A stretch of 64,000 bases of DNA from the NCBI GenBank assembly GCA_022495005.1, contig JAGYXB010000051.1, positions 806,001-870,000 on the forward strand. The letters are read 5' to 3'. The notes under the pieces were generated by a model. It searched no databases, was not told the origin of the DNA, and saw only the letters and a program-made list of their open reading frames with translations. Positions 60,378-64,000 of the stretch are shown in pieces. A program made the translations under genes and the position numbers. Origin of the DNA: Rhyacophila brunnea (lineage: Eukaryota > Arthropoda > Insecta > Trichoptera > Rhyacophilidae). The stretch's first letter is position 1. The number at the start of each line of letters is the position of its first letter.

Positions 60378-61764
60378 GGGGGGACATGCTCGTCGAAGGT
60401 CAAAATTGAGTTTTTATTGTATTTTCAAACCATGATCCTGGACACTCCTTAAACGTTGTAGATAATCTATTTATATAATTTTGAAGCCTTATTATTTATA
60501 GTTATTTTAAACATTTGATGACTGCATAAAGTATTTTTGTTACATAAAATAGTATTCTTTTAAACCTCTCGCTCTAATGTTTTAGAATATAGTCATATTT
60601 CGGTACATAACTGTGCAGTGGTGTTAAGATTTTTTACATTTATTAATTTTTAAACGCATTTATAAAACCATTAGTATAATTTATTACGAGATAATTTTTG
60701 TAAAATATTCACGATAAAAATTATATTGATAATCTCTGTGATCCCAAATTTGACAAGAATTAGGCATTTTATTATTCAAAAAATCGGCAAGATTAACACA
60801 TTTAAAGATGATTCTAAAGATATTTATTATAAGCTATGTCTTTGACCATTCAAGTGTGATAAACATCTTATGAATAATGATTGCTTTATAATAATTATTG
60901 ACCTAAGAATAAGGTAGTGTTTTTTTGAAATACGCCATTTCTTTTGTCATTCCCCAGTGGTTAAGCTACAACATACGGCCGTAGCCATAAATTGACAAAC
61001 TATAATTAAAGTAGGGAGTAAAATTATGTTAACGCGCGTGTTTGAACATGTACCTAACCGATTTATTTTTATTTTTTTTTAAACGGTACATGTTCAAACA
61101 CGCGCGTCAATATCATTTTACTCCCTACTTCAATTATAGTTTGTCAATTTATTGCTACGGCCGTATGTTGTAGCTTAACCACTGGGGAATGACAAAAGAA
61201 ATGGCGTATTTCAAAAAAACACTACCTTATTCTTAGGTCAATAATTATTATAAAGCAATCATTATTCATAAGATGTTTATCACACTTGAATGGTCAAAGA
61301 CATAGCTTATAATAAATATCTTTAGAATCATCTTCAAATGTGTTAATCTTGCCGATTTTTTGAATAATAAAATGCCTAATTCTTGTCAAATTTGGGATCA
61401 CAGAGATTATCAATATAATTTTTTATCGTGAATATTTTACAAAAATTATCTCGTAATAAATTATGCTAATGGTTTTATAAATGCGTTTAAAAATTAATAA
61501 ATGTAAAAAATCTTAACACCACTGCAAAGTTATGTACCGAAATATGACTATATTCTAAAACATTAGAGCGAGAGGTTTAAAAGAATACTATTTTATGTAA
61601 CAAAAATACTTATGCAGTCATCAAATGTTTAAAATAACTATAAAGGATAATAAGGCTTCAAAATTATATAAATAGATCATCTACAACGTTTAAGGAGTGT
61701 CCAGGATCATGGTTTGAATATACAATAAAAACTCAATTTTGACCTTCGACGAGCATGTCCCCCC
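60378..61764. mobile_element. 1387-bp foldback element, near-perfect palindrome
   Basis: The left arm 60378-61054 and right arm 61085-61764 are inverse copies of each other with only scattered single-base differences and small indels. They are separated by a 30-bp T-rich spacer. The termini are GGGGGGACATGCTCGTCGAA on both sides. TTAA follows on the right (61765-61768), but the left flank is CAAA, a decayed target copy. It has no coding frame. It is related to the element at 23381-24190. A transcript would make a hairpin of about 677 base pairs. Confidence 0.95.
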
Positions 61765-61780
61765 TTAATGATACTACATG

Positions 61781-62349
61781 CAGTGACGTCCCTAGACAAA
61801 ATGTCGCCCCTAGGCAGTGCCAAAATGCCGCCACATTTATTTATACTTACAGTACTTTTTATTATCCATTCATGACTTCAATATCTAAGAAATGTGTTGT
61901 ATGGATACATTTCTAACAAGATATAGGTATACCATTAAATCTAATTTAAATGCCATATATGATTCAATAGACAATATTGCGAGTCTACGATTTCAGATAG
62001 GTACATTTTAAAATACACCTGACAACTTCCAAAACTCGCGAGTGACTATCAAACATATTTGGATAAATTTTAAATTAGGTACCTACTTAAGTATGTGCCT
62101 ACCTATAATTCAAATATTCCCGCATCGCGAACCCGACAAAAAGTCCTGTTAAAACTTTTATAGTAATTAATACATTTTGTTCCCAACCAGTGAGCTGAAT
62201 TTTTTAATGGAAAGATATTTCCGTTATTACTAAGTTTAGGTAGCTATTTATATATATATAAAAAAATGATTCTCCTCGTTTTGCCGCCCTTCGGGTAACT
62301 GCCGCCCCTAAGCGACGCTCAATCTGCCTACCCCCACGGGACGTCACTG
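61781..62349. mobile_element. Non-autonomous hAT element (569 bp), exact 8-bp duplication
   Basis: ACTACATG at 61773-61780 is repeated exactly at 62350-62357. The termini are CAGTGACGTCCC in inverse, followed by CGCCCCTA-type words (TGTCGCCCCTAGGC left; GCCGCCCCTAAGCG right). CAGTG...CACTG ends and an 8-bp duplication identify hAT. It has no transposase frame. It lies 16 bp right of the foldback element. Confidence 0.96.
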
Positions 62350-62357
62350 ACTACATG

Positions 62358-63115
62358 CTAGATATCGCTAAGACCTCTGGTAAAATCAACACGATCCACA
62401 ATCGCGTACTTAAAAAAGACAATTTAATTTTACTCAAAAATAATTCCTTAAGTTTTCAAAATTTATGAAAGCACAGTTTCACTATAATATTACAGAATTT
62501 CACTTATTTGGTAAACTTCAATGATATCATGTTTATAATACACCACGCAACCTTCAGTCGGCATTAAAGCCTCAAAAACTGGCTACATTGACGAATGTAT
62601 TGGTAATTCAATACACTAGTTCAGGAAAAGGAGACCTTACATATTCTGAATTTAGGAAGCTTACCTTCAGTAGAAACCTGGATGACTATAGGTACTGGTG
62701 AAGAAAATAGTTAGTATCGATTTCGCCTTTTTTTCGGAAAACGCCTTGGCATAATTAAGACTATTGATAATATTAATTATTTTATGGTAATATAATACTC
62801 TAATTTAATACTGTACATTTTATTTTATATCAAATATCATACAAATTATTTTACAGATTTAGATAATAATCGGTATTGGGTATCCAATTATAATCCCATA
62901 AATAAGACATTGAAAGTGAACGACAGAGATCATTTTTCATAGAACTTGGTCAACTACAATCTAATACAATACCGTGGCAGTGGGTAGCAGAAAATACCGT
63001 GAAGTAATTAATGTGTATTTAAAATAATTTAAGAATTAACTTATTACGTCACTAATAATTTGGTATGATTAATTTTATTGAAGTTTTAAAAATATGTCCT
63101 AAAATCAAATGTGAT
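62358..63115. other. 0.76 kb with no supported feature
   Basis: AT-rich spacer; no exon or element ends. Confidence 0.55.
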
Positions 63116-63124
63116 CTATAAAAC

Positions 63125-63669
63125 CATTGGTAGTCAACCTTTTTATACCTACCGCCCACTTTTGTATCTCTGTTAGTAGTAAAATTTTCTAACCGCCTAC
63201 CGGTTCCACAGTAACGGTGATTTATAAAGTAGGGAAGTAACTTTACTTTATAAAATGTATAAAGCAGAGTTACAGCAAGTTATAGCATATAATAATAATT
63301 ACTTACCAAATACTTTATGTCAGACTTTCGCTAAGTTTGGCAGAATAAATCGTTATGGAACAACTTACTTAAGTTAAATCTATTTTTGCATTTATACTTT
63401 GCATACATATAAGTATGAAGTCTGATGAAATGAAATTAGATTGAATTACCTAAGTATTAATGAGATCCCTGAGGCTCAATGTTTGTGAGGAACAAACGAG
63501 GGTCTCCTCTTTCGGAAATAGAAAGCGATACAAATAGTAGATAAATATTCTGAAATTTTAATTGTCACGGGGAATTTTATGAAAACATAATGAAAATGTT
63601 TTTAAAAGCCCTACCGCCCACCATGAAAGTTGGAACGGGAACTGGAAGGGACCAGGTTGACTACCCCTG
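63125..63669. mobile_element. Non-autonomous hAT element (545 bp)
   Basis: Ends: CATTGGTAGTCAACCTTTTT on the left and, in inverse, CAGGGGTAGTCAACCTGGTC on the right. The flanks are CTATAAAAC (63116-63124) and CTATAAAC (63670-63677), an 8-bp duplication with one extra A. CTACCGCCCAC recurs near both ends (63148 and 63612, same orientation). There is no transposase frame. Confidence 0.87.
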
Positions 63670-63968
63670 CTATAAACAATTATAAATTCTCACAGCGCAT
63701 ATAATAATTAATAAGTGCCAAATTTTTACTTTTAAAAATTAATAGTATTCTCGCTTCTTTACCACTTCTATGATGGCGTACGTTTGAAGACTACTTAATA
63801 TAATAAGCACACACTCCGGAGGATTATCCACGACACTTGCACCATGTGTAGACGACGAGATTTTTTTTCATTGTCATACAATCCCATGTAGATCTTGGTC
63901 GGATTCCAAAAGAAGTTTAATAATAGATATTAGCCACTTTATACAGGCACACAAAAACAACACGTACT

Positions 63969-64000
63969 CTTAGGCCCGTTTCAGACGGGACACCGGTGTC
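63969..64000 (+). repeat. Left end of an element cut by the window edge
   Basis: CTTAGGCCCGTTTCAGACGG then GACACCGGTGTC resembles a transposon terminus and the inverse of 59082-59050. The partner end would lie outside the window. Confidence 0.4.

Overview
The window is AT-rich animal DNA with no operons, very few coding exons and a dense layer of transposable elements. It is most likely an insect nuclear genome. A mariner transposase, RTE-like LINEs, tRNA-derived SINEs, a Pif1-type Helitron and hAT, pogo/Tigger and TTAA-flanked elements occur together. The scattered ATAATATTAT and GTACCTACC words are reminiscent of aphids or other Hemiptera, but Lepidoptera cannot be excluded from sequence alone.

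The only host gene I can support is one first coding exon on the minus strand (4890-5077). It starts an SLC22 / organic-cation-transporter-like protein and has a clean acceptor 2 bases upstream of the ATG and a consensus donor. The rest of that gene must lie to the left, in unrecognised exons or outside the window, so much of the left end is probably intron. A second exon-like open frame (47332-47454, plus) is only a weak candidate. Most of the remaining sequence is intergenic or intronic AT-rich DNA in which I see no gene.

Layout of mobile DNA, left to right. 0-7 kb: a 358-bp TTAA element splitting a decayed open frame, a full-length mariner with a frameshifted transposase, a truncated arm of a foldback family and a 440-bp TTAA element. 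10-17 kb: first copy of a three-copy TTAA MITE family, SINEs, a hAT element with an exact 8-bp target duplication, and a terminal-inverted-repeat element that swallowed an RTE LINE. 21-25 kb: a TTAA foldback, then a three-layer nest (Tigger inside a TTAA element inside an RTE fragment). 27-40 kb: a 112-bp miniature element, LINE fragments, a Helitron with an internal tandem duplication, the second TTAA MITE copy and a hAT-like MITE. 43-56 kb: RTE tails, SINEs, a 251-bp inverted-repeat element, a hammerhead-like motif and the third TTAA MITE copy. 57-64 kb: three hAT-type elements and a 1.39-kb near-perfect palindrome with 0.68-kb arms.

No single novel gene system is visible. The points most worth following are the long foldbacks as possible hairpin-RNA sources, the abundance of TTAA-targeted elements without a visible TTAA transposase, the nested insertions that give a relative chronology, the duplicated Helitron end and the hammerhead-like motif.
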